Origin: Loripinus fragilis
Lineage: Eukaryota > Mollusca > Bivalvia > Lucinida > Lucinidae
Assembly (NCBI GenBank): GCA_964019695.1
Contig: OZ026515.1
Span: 136,148,549 to 136,212,548, forward strand
Length of the DNA: 64,000 nucleotides
Direction: 5' to 3'
Under the pieces are notes generated by a model, which worked only from the letters and a program-made list of their open reading frames with translations, made no database searches and was not told the DNA's origin. This document shows positions 1 through 11,863 of this stretch, one piece after another. The position numbers and the translations under genes are program-made. The first letter of the stretch is position 1. Each line of letters begins with the position of its first letter.

Positions 1-246
1 TTAATCCTTAATACGCCAATCGCAACAAAAGTCGTCTGTTCTTCTCATCTGCTGAAATGTTTAAGAAGCCTCTATGGCAAACAGTGTGGGTCCAGATCAG
101 ACTGCTCCTATAGGAGCAGTCTGATCTGGGTCCACGCTGTTTGCTTCTATACTTAATTCGTCAGTAATGCTAGGTAATTATTAGCAGCAGACGACTTCAG
201 CAGACTACATTTTCAGATGCATTTTTTCTTGGCGCTTTAAGGGTAA
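1..246. mobile_element. piggyBac-type MITE, copy 1 (at window edge)
   Basis: This short non-coding palindromic element aligns along its whole length with the better-preserved copy at 6001-6250. It begins with TTAA at base 1 and ends near CGCTTTAAGGG. A central hairpin (AAACAGTGTG..CCAGATCAGACTGC and its complement) spans about 80-150. The right TTAA is degenerate (GTAA), so this looks like an older copy. It may be clipped by the window start. Confidence 0.75.
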
Positions 247-2744
247 GTTGATAATTTGATGTCAGTGTGAGTTCTAGATATAATTATAGAGACACTCGCT
301 CATACGCTTTCATTTATATACCACGGTTTATCACATGCGTTGGGCGCTTATAAGAACTATTTCAATGAGAAGGTTTTCTTCAGTACCTAAAACTTATATT
401 TCGGTTAAAAAATGATAAAACTATTTTTTATTATACACTCTTATCAACAAGTCTGTACATAGCTTTAATTGAAATTCATGTAATTGGTTTTATATTTTTC
501 TTTGTATTCCTAGAATATACAGGTTTAGAAATTGTATTTTTGTTCATATCTTTGATTATCACTTATGCAAAATATTTCTTTATAATTTACGTATAGACAT
601 TCATAGAACCTGTATTTCAATTGAAATTCATAAAACAGTGTTGTTTATTCTTTTAAAGCACGAGTAACTTAAGTTAATTACACTATCATGCTTTATGGGC
701 TGGAAACTTGAATTTAGAGCAAATTTATTTCTGAGTAGCATATAAGGATTGATCTTTCATGTGAATTAACTCCTGACGATTCACATGAAGCATCATTGAA
801 TCTTATTTGTCTTGAAGATTAAATCAAAACCGCAACAAATTGTCTTAGCATTTGCCTTGTTAGGAATAATTGGACAAACAAAGAAATAATAGTATACAAT
901 CTTGGGCTACTATTGACACACTAGCGAAACCCCTTTCAATGGTGTTTCGCTGGCAGGTCGAAAATGGTCCACTTTTATATGCTTACTAGGGTCAGTGTTC
1001 AGGTAAATACACTTGACTGATTTAAACTATACAGAATCACTAAATATAATACTCATTCCTAACTCACAATGTGATTTGCAACATAACTCTTAAAGCAGTA
1101 CTTTTAAAAAAGAAAATATTTAAACCAATGTCAGGTCTATTTGAGGTATTTACGCATCTTCTATATATTGTCGATGCATGGGGGTATTTTTTCAATACTG
1201 GGGCCAGTGCCAAGGGCCAAAATAAAGGACCAAATTTTGTTGCATCAAAATGGCATTTATCATGCCAAGATCAAGATGTAAATTTGATCACAATATCGGC
1301 CAATATATGAACCTCTTGACGATTGAGTATATTTTCTTGTCCGCGGTGTGGCATGTGATTTTCAACAATGTGGCATTTTGACAAGTGTAGACTCAGACGA
1401 GCCTGTGCATCATCCTTTTAAGCTTAGAAACTTCAAGTTATGTTCAGTCGGTAGCTTAACAGTCATGAAATATTCAAGCGACTAGCAAAGGCTCTTAACA
1501 GATTGTGCGCATCCGCAGGCTGGTCTGAGCATTTGCTGGTCGCACAAACCACAGTGTTAGAAATCCCATGTTGCGGCTCAATTATGTGTTTTGGATGTTC
1601 AAAAAATAGTAGGAAGGTCATCCAATAAAGAATGAGACTTTTTCTATAGCGCATTGAATTTACATGCTAAACTTATGGAATCTTGTTTAAAGCTAGCACG
1701 TCTTTTGGCTGTTCATATGACCCATATTCGATGCGTTACATAGTTCCAACTTTTACTGCTAGGCAACATTAGAAGACTTGGCAAACATGCATGGACGGCT
1801 CGTTATATGTGGTCATCATGGCAACAGATTAAGATGTATGGTTTATTTTTCTGCTTATACTTATACATGCTCATGCAGTCTGTCTATAACCAAAAGTGGA
1901 AAGTAATGTTATAGAGTCTTGAGCTATTATCATGGAAACAAAGCCTAAAAAATCAAGCTTTCAATCATCCAGATCGGTACTCGAATCTTTTCCTAAATGC
2001 TTACATAAATCGCCATGTGCATGCCGAGAACTTAAAAATGATCTAATTCTATAGTCCTTAATGCATATGGCATGTTTTTCTATATTAGTCGGGGAACCAA
2101 GGTAGTAAAAATGCTAACCCTTGCACCCGAAAGGTATACAGCTGGATTTTGTATGGTTGCAAAGGTAATTCAATGGTGTATCTGAAACCACTGTATACAG
2201 ACTCGATCGACTTGCATAACGCCAGAGCAGTCAACTTTCTACGGAAGCCCAGCAAGAACATGTCAAAATATTATTTTTCAAAATGTTATATATTTTTATA
2301 TAAAAAAGTTCAGGATTGAAAATTATTGAGTTTATGTAATAATACAACATCGGCGTTGACCTCAGAAGCAGTGGTGGTCATCTAAGAATACTGATTATTG
2401 ATTTTTAAAGCATGTAGATTAGGGCACCCCCATTTTGAAATTAAATTTATAGATTTCTTTTCTTCAAATCTCATTAAAACTGCATTTATTGCCCCAAAAT
2501 ATATTTGATAATTATTTATATATCGCTTGGAAGCATATCTCGTAAAAAATGTGTGCTTACTTATTCACTTTTTTCCTCCCGCTGAAGTGGTTTGAATTGC
2601 ATATTTTTTACATAAATAGATAAATTTTAAATTGAATGTGTTTAAACCTTGCATACAGTTAGACAGACGTTTGGGACATAATTTAAGACAATTTATTATT
2701 TTCTCTGGCAAACTAGAAAAGGTAGCTGAAAAGTAAAAAGGAAG
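247..2744. other. Gene-free AT-rich stretch with old repeats
   Basis: No reading frame here looks coding. Two things are recognisable. Bases 434-755 are a direct copy of sequence found again at 11846-13240. Bases about 1440-1565 resemble the inner part of the 'GAGAAAACCTGTCTTCGGGG' MITE family (GCGCATCCGCAGGCTGGTCTG). The rest is AT-rich sequence in which I see no structure. Confidence 0.6.
434..755 (+). repeat. Duplicated segment, uninterrupted copy
   Basis: This stretch ('ACTCTTATCAACAAG' through 'TTATTTCTGAGTAGC') recurs in the same orientation at 11846-13240. There it is interrupted by a tRNA-SINE and by a ~0.95-kb insertion. It therefore serves as the empty-site reference for both insertions. 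The two copies flank the 4650-11750 inverted element pair. Confidence 0.8.
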
Positions 2745-3860
2745 ACGCTATTGACAGACGTCTGGCAGCAGCGAAAAGTCGAGGAAATCGCTGCTGCCAG
2801 ACGTCTGTCACCAGCGAAAAATCGAGGAAATCGCTGCTGCCAGACGTCTGTCACCAGCGAAAACTCGGGGAAATCGCTGCTGCCAGACAGACAGATTTTT
2901 TTTTATAAATTTAACATATGAGTACTCGTCCAATATTTAAAAGAAATTTAAGAATCAGGAGAATTAATATGGAAATACCATGTGATATTGGTACCCATTA
3001 TGGCAACCGCTCAATGTCTTTTTAATGATGCATATACAGCTATGAAGTTGGTTAGATATCGAAATTTTGGTATGAACTTGTGTACGCTCTCTGTGCGCCG
3101 TGGTGTTAGCCTGTAACAGCCTGTTACATATGTTACTGTAATGAACTAAGAAGAAAGAAGTATTACAGCTTACAATGGGGTTATGTGCGTTACATAGATT
3201 AAATTTCCCTTTGAATATTGTAACTGTGACTGACATCATTTACGTGTACAGCCGATTTTTGCATTTTGAAAATGTTTAAAAAATAGTTTTAATAATATAC
3301 TCATTGGACTGAAAGAAAAAAGTTCGTGTTTCTATCTCAAATTTATTGCTTTAAATGAACTGGTTAACAACACTACCCCCAAATTTACGTTACCAATTTG
3401 GATATGTATTATGGAAGAAAAAATATATGAAAATACTTGACACTGTACTGGTGGATATCTGGCATTTTTGAATGCCTTGCTAAAATAATAAAGAATCACA
3501 GATTTGAAAGTTTGACATCAGGATCAGAGTACTTATTAAAGGATGTAACAAATGTTACCTGGCATAATAAATGAGAAAGGAAATTATCTTGATGTAAAAG
3601 ATGATATTTAGTCTTTGTCAATTGAAATTCTAGAAAACGGGTCACGTACTGTCGTCTGTCCACAGCTGCATGGAATTCATGTGCCATTCACAGATCATTT
3701 GATTTCTACCCATCTATCACCAGCGATTTATCCGATTTTTCGCTGCTGCCAGACGTCTGGCACCAGCGATTTACCCGACTTTTCGCTGCTGCCAGACGTC
3801 TGTCACCAGCGATTTATCCGACTTTTCGCTGGTGCCAGACGTCTGGCAGCAGCCACTCCG
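2745..3860. mobile_element. Foldback element with inverted subterminal repeats
   Basis: About 2748-2895 holds three to four tandem units of ~43 bp with the core GCTGCTGCCAGACGTCTG plus CACCAGCGAAAAATCG. About 3716-3855 holds the same units in reverse complement. Opposed tandem arrays bracketing ~0.8 kb of non-coding DNA are typical of foldback or subterminal-repeat DNA transposons. The repeat core GCCAGACGTCTGGC is itself palindromic. No transposase is visible between the arrays; short ORFs there have no recognisable domain. The exact ends and any target-site duplication are uncertain. Confidence 0.6.
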
Positions 3861-4649
3861 AAGAAAAAAATACGAAACCACGATAATTTGATACTTAGCC
3901 AGTGGGTGCGTAGTTAAATACCAGGACAACTTTAGAGCAGTTTAACACATAAATGAAATTTAGCAAGGTTTAAAGGATGTTTATCTTCCATATTTACAGC
4001 AGCTTTGAAACAGTGGGTCATTGTAGGGACCAAGGGGATTTTTATCTACTGAAAACATTAAATTTCATTTAACAGTGGTAAAATAAGTATAATAAAACTC
4101 GTATAACTATTATCATATCACCAAGGAAAACCTGTCTGTCCCCGTCTGAGATGCAGAAATTAAACCGCATAGTACTTGTAAAGACAAAAATGTCCATAAG
4201 AAGATTATTTTTGGTGCAGAAATGTTAAATGCATTTAATAGTGTATTATTGTATTATCGAACAGTCAAACGGCTTCTCATACCCATCCTCCAGATAAGAG
4301 TGCGTAATGGAAAATTAGTTTTGTTATTTCTCAACCAAAACATATGTTGTGGGTACTTAAACGGACCTATTAAATGAGACGGTTCTTTGGAAGACCAAAA
4401 GCACGCTCTTTAACTTATAAGGGAAACATCACAATTTCTAAGCTATGAAATATTGCTTAACATGACCTATGTGGCATACAAAAATGCATTTTTCCGCGAA
4501 ATGCAATTCTGGTCGCCTTGCTATACAGTGGTTTCATATCAAGCACTATTTAGACTATCAGTATACAAAATTCCAGCCGTACACCTTTCGGGTGCAAAAA
4601 ATGTGGGTTTTTGCACGATACGCGACTTTGGTTCCCCGACTATATAGTA
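3861..4649. other. Gene-free stretch with a diverged hairpin repeat
   Basis: Only a degraded copy of the GAGACGGTTCTTT hairpin family is recognised, at about 4285-4410 (AGATAAGAGTGCG, ACATATGTTGTGGGTACT, GAGACGGTTCTTTGG). It is related to better copies at 25991-26034, 26212-26285 and 47311-47385. No gene is seen. Confidence 0.5.
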
Positions 4650-6000
4650 ATAGAGTTGTCCGGGTTCGCCGCATACGAATAAGTATACGTAAAAGGAAAG
4701 GTATAACAACACCGTATTGAAACATGTACGCGATAGGTGAAGATGGGTATTAATGATAGGTATCGAAGAATTTTGACCTGTCCAAAGCTAATACTGTATA
4801 GCGTCTAAAGCTTTGATATACAAAAGTGATGCACACTCAACTAATGCAGCGTGTATTTAATTTGTCTGAGTATATGCTTTACGTCCCAGTTAACGTTTTT
4901 TTTCAGTCATGTGGGGACGATTTTCTGTCTTCCTATATTTGAACAGTACTAAGAAGCGAATAAAGAAAAAGATAAAACAGCGACTCCGGTGAGTCTCGAG
5001 CTAGCAACCCTTCGATCCCCTTCCTTATACTGAAGAAACTGAGCACTTCGCCCCGCGTGCATCCTGCCTTCTAGTTATATGATCTATACCATACAGTTAA
5101 AATGCTAATTAAACGCCACTTTATGCAGATAAAGGTATGCTAAACAAGCAAATTCGATAGGGAATGAAATTTAGGCAATAACTCTGTTCTAATGAATACC
5201 CATGTGCATCGGAATAAGTATTCATGTGTATCGCCCGAAATTTATTAATACATGTATTTAGGCAATCAGAGGGCAATATAACATCTCTGCGCCTAATCAC
5301 ATCCTTATAAATCTTCACATGCATGATCACACCATTGTCATATATAAATTTCATGAAAATCCTTTTATTGCTTGCTAATCAATGGCTGTGAACTGGAAAA
5401 AACAATGACATTCTGAAAGCCAAAGAGCAATAACTCATATATTGCCCAGGAAACCATGACAAAACTTCATGTGCATTATAGTATCGTCACATATACACAG
5501 AATAAAATCTATGAAATTTGATCAATTGCTTACTTAAACCAAGGTTACATTGATCCCACCGACAGTCTGCGGACTGCCAGTGATGCTAATCGGCCGACAG
5601 TCGACCGACAGTCGGCTGATTTTGGTGCGATTTTAGCTGCTTTTTAGGGTCAGCCAGCGGCAAAAAAAATATAACTGACAAGTTGTTTTTTTTGATCGGC
5701 CGACTGTCTTTGGGACTAGGCAAAAGTTTTGGGGTTGACCGACCGTCTGTCGACTATCAGCCCGTCAATGGTCGACGGTCGGCTGACACTCCGCCAACTT
5801 CTATTTTTAAGAATGAATCACTCAAACCTGGCTGACTGTCAGCCTATCATCGGGCGACAGTCGGCCGAGTGACGGCAGATGATCTTTATTATCGACCGAA
5901 AGTCGGCAGACAGTCGCCCGATTCTTGTCCCTTAAAAGCCACGTCCCATATTTTTTTTATTGCATTCATGTATAACTTATTTTGAACTTTCTGCTTTCTC

Positions 6001-6250
6001 TTAACCCTTAAAGTGTCAATCGCAACAAAAGTCGTCTGCTTTCTCGTCTGCTGAAATGTTTTAGAAGCATCTATGGCAAACAGTGTGGACCCAGATCAGA
6101 CTGCACATACATAGCAGCAGTCTGTTCAGGGTCCACGCTGTTTGCTTCCATACTTAATTCGTCAGTAATGTTAGGCAATTATTTGCAGCAGACGACTTCA
6201 ACAGACGACATTTTCAGATGCATTTTTATTCTTGGCGCTTTAAGGGTTAA
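6001..6250. mobile_element. piggyBac-type MITE nested in left arm
   Basis: TTAA at 6001-6004 and 6247-6250 flank a 242-bp element with terminal inverted repeats CCCTTAAAGYGYCAA and a central hairpin. The right arm of the surrounding palindrome (near 10655) has a single TTAA at the equivalent place. That is a clean empty site and proves insertion with TTAA duplication, the hallmark of the piggyBac superfamily. No coding capacity, so it would need a transposase in trans. Confidence 0.9.
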
Positions 6251-6581
6251 TGTTTTCTTTTTAGGCGGAAAGCGACTAAATACAAGTTGTCAATTTTGCT
6301 ACTATATGCAAAACACGCATGAATACTGAAGCCAAAGCCATATTATAGTTTGATCAGTCGGCGGAGAGTCGGCCGAATGAAAAATCTTGTGGTTGATAAA
6401 ATCAATCAAGCGAGGTTTGTTTTCATTGTAACTGCTAGAGTCAGCCGACGAAATCCTCATCTTTTGGCCGATCAACAAGTTTTAGCAATATAAGGGCAAT
6501 AACTCCCTTGCTACTTAGGAACCCCGACAAAACTACATGTGCATAACCACACGTGGTCATACATACTCAGTATAAGTCACT

Positions 6582-6646
6582 CCCTATCTCTTCTCTTTCT
6601 CTCCCCTCTATCTCTATCTCTCTCTTCTCTTCTCTCTCTCTCTTCT

Positions 6647-6679
<33 letters not shown>

Positions 6680-7346
6680 ACCTTCTCTCTCCTCTCTCTC
6701 TTTATTTCTCTCTCTCCTTCTCTCTCCATCTCTCTCTCCTTCTCTCTCTCCATCTCTGTCCCCTCTCTCATTCTCTCTCACCTTCATTCTCTCTCCTTCT
6801 CTCTCTCTTTCTCTCCCTCTCTCTCTCTCTATCTCTCTCTCTCTCTTATGTCTCTAATTCTCTCTCACCTTTCTCTCTCCTTCCCCCTCTCTCTCTCTCT
6901 CTATCTTATTGTCTCTTCCCTCTCTCCTTCTCTCTCTCTCATCCTCTCTCTCTCTCTCTCCTTCTCTCTATTCTTCTGCACCTCTCTCTTTACTTCTCTC
7001 TATTCTTCTCTCTCTCCTTCTCTATCTCATTCTCTCTCTTTCCTTATCTCTCTCTCCTTCTTTCTCTCCTTCTCTCCCCTTCTCTCTCTCCATCTCTCTC
7101 CCTCTCTATTCTCTTTATACTCTTCTCTCTCCATCTCTCACTCTCCATCTCTCTCTCCTCTCTCTCTCTCTCTCTTCTCTCTCTTCTCCTCTCTCTTCTC
7201 TCTCTATTTTCTCTCACCTCTCCTTTCTTTCTCCTTCTCTCTTCATTCTCTCTCTCTCTCCATCTCTCTCTCTCCTTCTCTCTATTCTTCTCTCTCCTTC
7301 TTTCACTCTCCATCTCTGTCTCCTCTTTCCCTCTTCTTTTCTATAT

Positions 7347-7417
<71 letters not shown>

Positions 7418-7716
7418 TCACTTCTCTCCTTTTCTTTCACATTCTCTCTCCTCCCTCTCTCTATCTTTCCTTATCTCTATCTTCTTTCTCCATCTCTCTC
7501 TCCTTTTCTCTCCATCTCTCTCTCCTTCTCTTTCTCCATCTCTCTCCTTCTCTCTCTCTCTCCCTCCTTCATTCTCTCTCCTTCTCTCTCTCTCTTCATA
7601 TGTGTCTCATTCTCTCTCACCTCTCTCTCTCTCCTTCTCCCCCTATTCTCTCTCTCGCTCCCTCTCTCTCTCTGTCTCTCTCTCATCTCTTTCCTTCTAT
7701 CTTTCTCCGCCTCTCT

Positions 7717-7755
<39 letters not shown>

Positions 7756-7971
7756 CTATTCATCTGTCTCTCCTGCGCTCTCTCCTTCAGTCTCAACTTC
7801 TCTCTCTCTTGCTCTCTCTCTCTCTTTATCTCTCTCCTTCTCTCTCCTTCTCTCTCTCAGTATCTCCCCCTCTCTCTCTCAGTATCTCCCCCTTCTCTCT
7901 CCTTCTCTCTATCCATCTCTCTCTCACTCCTCTCTTTCCTTCTCTCCCTCTCTCTCTCTCTTTCTCTCTTT
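6582..7971. repeat. 1.4-kb polypyrimidine (CT)n tract
   Basis: Almost pure T/C on the + strand, mostly TCTCTC with CC, TTC and occasional A or G interruptions. The opposite arm has only (GA)~16 at 8364-8396 in the equivalent position, so the tract expanded after the two arms formed. The long open frames across it come from its composition and are not genes. Confidence 0.95.
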
Positions 7972-8358
7972 CGTGTAAAAAGTTTTGATATCGACAATAT
8001 AATATGATTTTATGAAATATACTGAACTGCTCAACGTCCTCATTAGCTCCGCACTACTTCCACAATGGTGATATCGCTTTAACGTTTACCTATCCGTATT
8101 TGTATGCTTATGCCGCTTATCCCGGACATCTTTATTTGTATGCTTATTCCGCTTATCCCGGACATCTCTAATAGATGTCCGGGATAAGCGGCATAAGCAT
8201 ACAAATACGGTAAGTAAACGTTAAAGCGATATCACTATAGTGGAAGTAGTACGGAGCTAAAGAGAGCGTTGAGCAGTGCAGTTAGTCTCATAAAATCATA
8301 TAATATAGTCGATATCAAAACTTTTTACACGAAAAACAGGAGAGCAAATCATCCATGT

Positions 8359-8399
<41 letters not shown>

Positions 8400-8449
8400 A
8401 ACTGAGTATATATGACCACGTGTGGTTATGCACATGAAACTTTGTCAGG

Positions 8450-9372
8450 GTTCGTGCGCAACAACAAACAATAACATCACAAAACAAGTCCAAACCACTA
8501 AACCATCACACTTTGTGAGCAATGACAAACAATAACATCACAAAACAAGGTCAAACACTCAACCATCACACTTTGTGAGCAACAACAAACTATAACATTA
8601 CAAAATCAGGCCAAAAAACCAAACCATCACACTTTGTGAGCAACAACAAACTATAACATTACAAAATCAGGCCAAAAAACTAAACCAACACACTTTGTGA
8701 GCAACAACAAACAATAACATCACAAAACAAGGCCAAACCACTAAGCCATCACACTTTGTGAGCAATGACAAACAATAAAATCACAAAACAAGGTCAAACA
8801 CTCAACCATCACACTTTGTGAGCAACAACAAACTATAACATTACAAAATCAGGCCAAAAAACCAAACCATCACACTTTGTGAGCAACAACAAACTATAAC
8901 ATTACAAAATCAGGCCAAAAAACTAAACCAACACACTTTGTGAGCAACAACAAACAATAACATCATAAAATCAGGTCAAAACACTAAACCATCTCACTTT
9001 GTGCGCAACAACAAACAATAACATCACAAAACAAGGTCAAACACTAAACGATCACACTTTGTGAGAAAATGCAAGCAATAACATCACAAAATCAGGTCAA
9101 ACACTCAACCATTACAAATTTCCAGCAACAACAAAAAATAACATAACAGATCAGTTCAAAAAACTAAACCATCACACTTTGTGAGCAACAACAAATAAAA
9201 ACATCACAAAGCAAGATCAAAACACTAAACCATCACACTTTGTGAGCAACAACAAACAATAACATCTCAAAACAAGGTCAAAACACTAAACCATCACACT
9301 TTGTGAGCAGCAACAAACAATAGCATCACAAAATAAGGTCAAACCACTAAACCATTACACTTTGTGAACAAC
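8450..9372 (+). repeat. ~60-bp minisatellite, first block
   Basis: Tandem units of about 58-62 bp with the consensus parts CATCACACTTTGTGAGCAAC, AACAAACAATAACATCAC and AAAACAAGGTCAAA. About 15 units occur. 8521-8700 is nearly repeated at 8761-8945, which shows a higher-order period of about 240 bp. The array resumes at 9950 after a foreign segment. It is absent from the left arm of the palindrome. Confidence 0.9.
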
Positions 9373-9949
9373 AGAAAAATGAAAAAAATGTTTATCCGGT
9401 AATGGAAGTTGTCACAGAAGTCGTAAGGAGCGCATATGTGCTGAACAAGAAACGGACAAAGAACGGTCAACCAAAGTACGTGTAATGGATGTAAAACGGA
9501 CACTACGAATATGTACCGTATAAGAAATGGTCAAAACGTTCGATGAACGATCAATGAATGCGCATGTGATATTCGTCCGTGGAAATCTCTTACCTGTCCT
9601 ATAGTTGACCGTTCACAACTCAGGTCGAATGGACATCAACGGATACATACAGGATACCTACAGGATGCCATACGCATGAGAAACGGACAAACCGCACGAG
9701 AACCGGACAAACCGCATACCAATGCATGAGTAACGTTCATCCACCGAACATCTTAATCCGGTGGCGTCCGTTCGAAGCTTTGAACATGTCCAAAACTTGC
9801 CAACGGATAGGACCGGACAAAACGGATATCACCTGATACGGAACGCATTCACCGCATGACGAACGGACAAGAAACACATGCGAACGGACATGAACGGACA
9901 GAAAATTTTGCTGTCCGTTAGCGCTATCCGGTAAGCTGTGACAGTCGAT
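9373..9949. repeat. ACGGACAA-rich segment interrupting the minisatellite
   Basis: This ~575-bp segment is unrelated to the flanking 60-bp units and rich in ACGGACAA and CCGGACAA motifs. It begins near TTTATCCGGTAATGG..GTCACAG and ends near GCTATCCGGTAAGCTGTGACAG. The boundaries therefore share a direct TATCCGGTAA repeat and inverted GTCACAG/CTGTGAC. It may be an inserted non-coding element. The minus-strand frame at 9737-10066 runs out of it into the minisatellite and is not convincing as a gene. Confidence 0.55.
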
Positions 9950-10446
9950 TAAACCATCACACTTTGCAAGCATTACCAAACAATAGCATTTCCAAATCAG
10001 GTCAAAACAGTAAACCATCACGCTTTGTGAGCAACAACAAACAATAGCATCACAAAACAAGGTCAAACACTAAACCATCACACTTTGTGAGCAACAACAA
10101 ACTATAACTTACAAAATCAGGCCAAAAAACTTAACCAACATACTTTGTGAGCAACAACAAACAATAACATCACAAAATCAGGTCAAAACACTAAACCATC
10201 ACTTTTTCTGAGCAACAACAAAAAATAACATCACAAAACAAGGTCAAAACACAAAAGCATCACACTTTCTGTGCACAACAAACAATAACATCACAAAAAG
10301 GTCAAAAAACAAAACCATCACACTTTGTGAGCAACAATAAGCTATAACACCACAAAATCAGATCAAAACACTAAACAACCACACTTTGTGAGCAACAACA
10401 AAGAATAACATCACAAAACAAGGTCACGCACTAAACCATTACACTT
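9950..10446 (+). repeat. ~60-bp minisatellite, second block
   Basis: Eight more units of the CATCACACTTTGTGAGCAAC repeat, more diverged than in the first block. The array ends at about 10446, where homology to the left arm (GTCGGCCGAC clusters) resumes. Confidence 0.9.
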
Positions 10447-11863
10447 GATTTATTTTATCAAAAACAAAGTTTTTTTTTCAATCAGCCGACCAACATGCGA
10501 TTATCCGCCGATCGTCGGCCGACAATCAGCCGACTGTCCGCCGACTGATCAAACTATAATATGACTTTGGCTTCAGTATCCATGCGCGTTTTGCATAAAG
10601 TACTTAGCGAAATTGACAGTTTGTATTTAGTTTCTTTGCGCCTAAAGAAGAAAACATTAAGAGAATCAGAAAGTTCAACATAAGTTATACATGAATGCAA
10701 TAAAAATCTGGGACGTTGCTTATAAGTGACATGAATCAGGCGACTGTCTGCCGACTATCGATCTAAAATAAAGATTATCTACCGTCACTCGTCTGACTTT
10801 CGCCGGATGATCGGCTGACAGTCAGCCAGGTTTGAGTGACTTATTTTAAAAATAGAAGTTGGCGGAGTGTCAGTCGACTGTCGACCGATGATCGGCCGAT
10901 AGTCGACACACGGTCGGTCGAATCCAAACCTTTTGCCAAGTCCCAAAGACAGTCGGTCAATCGAAAAAGAACAAACTGGTCAGTTATATTTTTTGCCGCC
11001 GGTTGACCCTAAAAGGCAGCTTAAATTGCATACAAAATCACCCAACTGTCGGTCTACTGTCAGCTAATTCACATCACTGACTGTCTGCAGACTGCCGGTG
11101 GGATCAATGTAATCGCGGTTTAAGTAAGCAATTGATCAAATTTAATGGATTTTATTCTGAGTATATCTGACTATACTGTAATGCTCATGAAGTTTTGTTA
11201 TGATTGCCTGGGCAATATATGAGTTATTGCCCTTTGGCTTTGGCAATGTTGATGGTTTTTCCAGTCCTCAGCCATTGATTGACAAGCAGTAGAAGGATTT
11301 TCATGAAATTTTTGATGAGTTTAATTAGCATTTTAACTGTATGGGATAGATCATATATCTAGAAGACACGCTGCACGCGGGGCGAAGTGGCTCAGTTTCT
11401 TCAGTATAAGGCAGGGGATCGCGATGTTGCTAGCTCAAGACTCACTCTATTCGCTTCTTAGTACCGTTCAAATATAAGAAGACAGAAAATCGTCCCCCAT
11501 GACTGAAAAATCGTTAAATGGAACGTAAAGCGTTTACACAGACAAATTAAATACACGCTGCATTTGTTGAGTGTGCAGCACTATTGTATATCAAAGCTTG
11601 AGACGCTATACAGTATTAGCTTTGCACAGGTCAAAATTCTGCTGCAACCCATCTTCACCTATCGCGTACATGTTTCAATACGGTGTTGCTATCCTTTCCT
11701 TTTACGTATACTTATTCGTATGCGGCGAACCCGGACAACTCTATTAACACCAATATCTACCACTTCCGGTCTATGAAGTACCGGCAATACGCGTAAATAC
11801 CATCAAATCGACGTATACATTTACCAGTGTGGACAGGGGCTTTTAACACTCTTATCAACAAGA

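Larger units (their letters stand above)
4650..8172 (+). mobile_element. Large non-autonomous DNA element, left (direct) copy
   Basis: The element starts at TTGTCCGGGTTCGCCGCATA. It ends at CTTATCCCGGACATC, whose complement GATGTCCGGGATAAGCGGC matches the start, so it has terminal inverted repeats of about 35-40 bp. Inside are GC-rich clusters of GTCGGCCGAC-type motifs (5560-5930 and 6350-6480), a nested MITE (6001-6250) and a 1.4-kb CT tract (6582-7971). The inner end carries a duplicated 40-bp terminus (8106-8170). No transposase or other real ORF is present; the two ~480-residue frames are Ser/Leu translations of the CT tract. The family is not recognised. An inverted copy follows immediately. 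Confidence 0.7.
8173..11746 (-). mobile_element. Large non-autonomous DNA element, right (inverted) copy
   Basis: This is the reverse complement of 4650-8172, aligned from the centre out. 8173-8345 pairs with 7975-8131, 8396-8455 with 6520-6590, 10480-11150 with 5500-6430, 11150-11290 with 5390-5510, and 11290-11746 with 4650-5050. It ends at CCCGGACAACTCTATTA, the exact complement of the left outer end. Compared with the left copy it lacks the piggyBac-type MITE, has only a ~33-bp GA run where the left has 1.4 kb of CT, and carries a ~2-kb minisatellite instead of ~110 bp. No coding capacity is seen. Confidence 0.7.

Noticed and set aside
6539..8007. Two ~480-residue Ser/Leu-rich open frames and a 359-residue frame
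   Set aside because: They are translations of a CT-only tract, which cannot contain many stop codons. All three frames are equally open.
8450..10446. CRISPR-like array (regular ~60-bp repeats)
   Set aside because: The units are contiguous and wholly similar to each other, with no constant-repeat/unique-spacer pattern, and the DNA is clearly eukaryotic.
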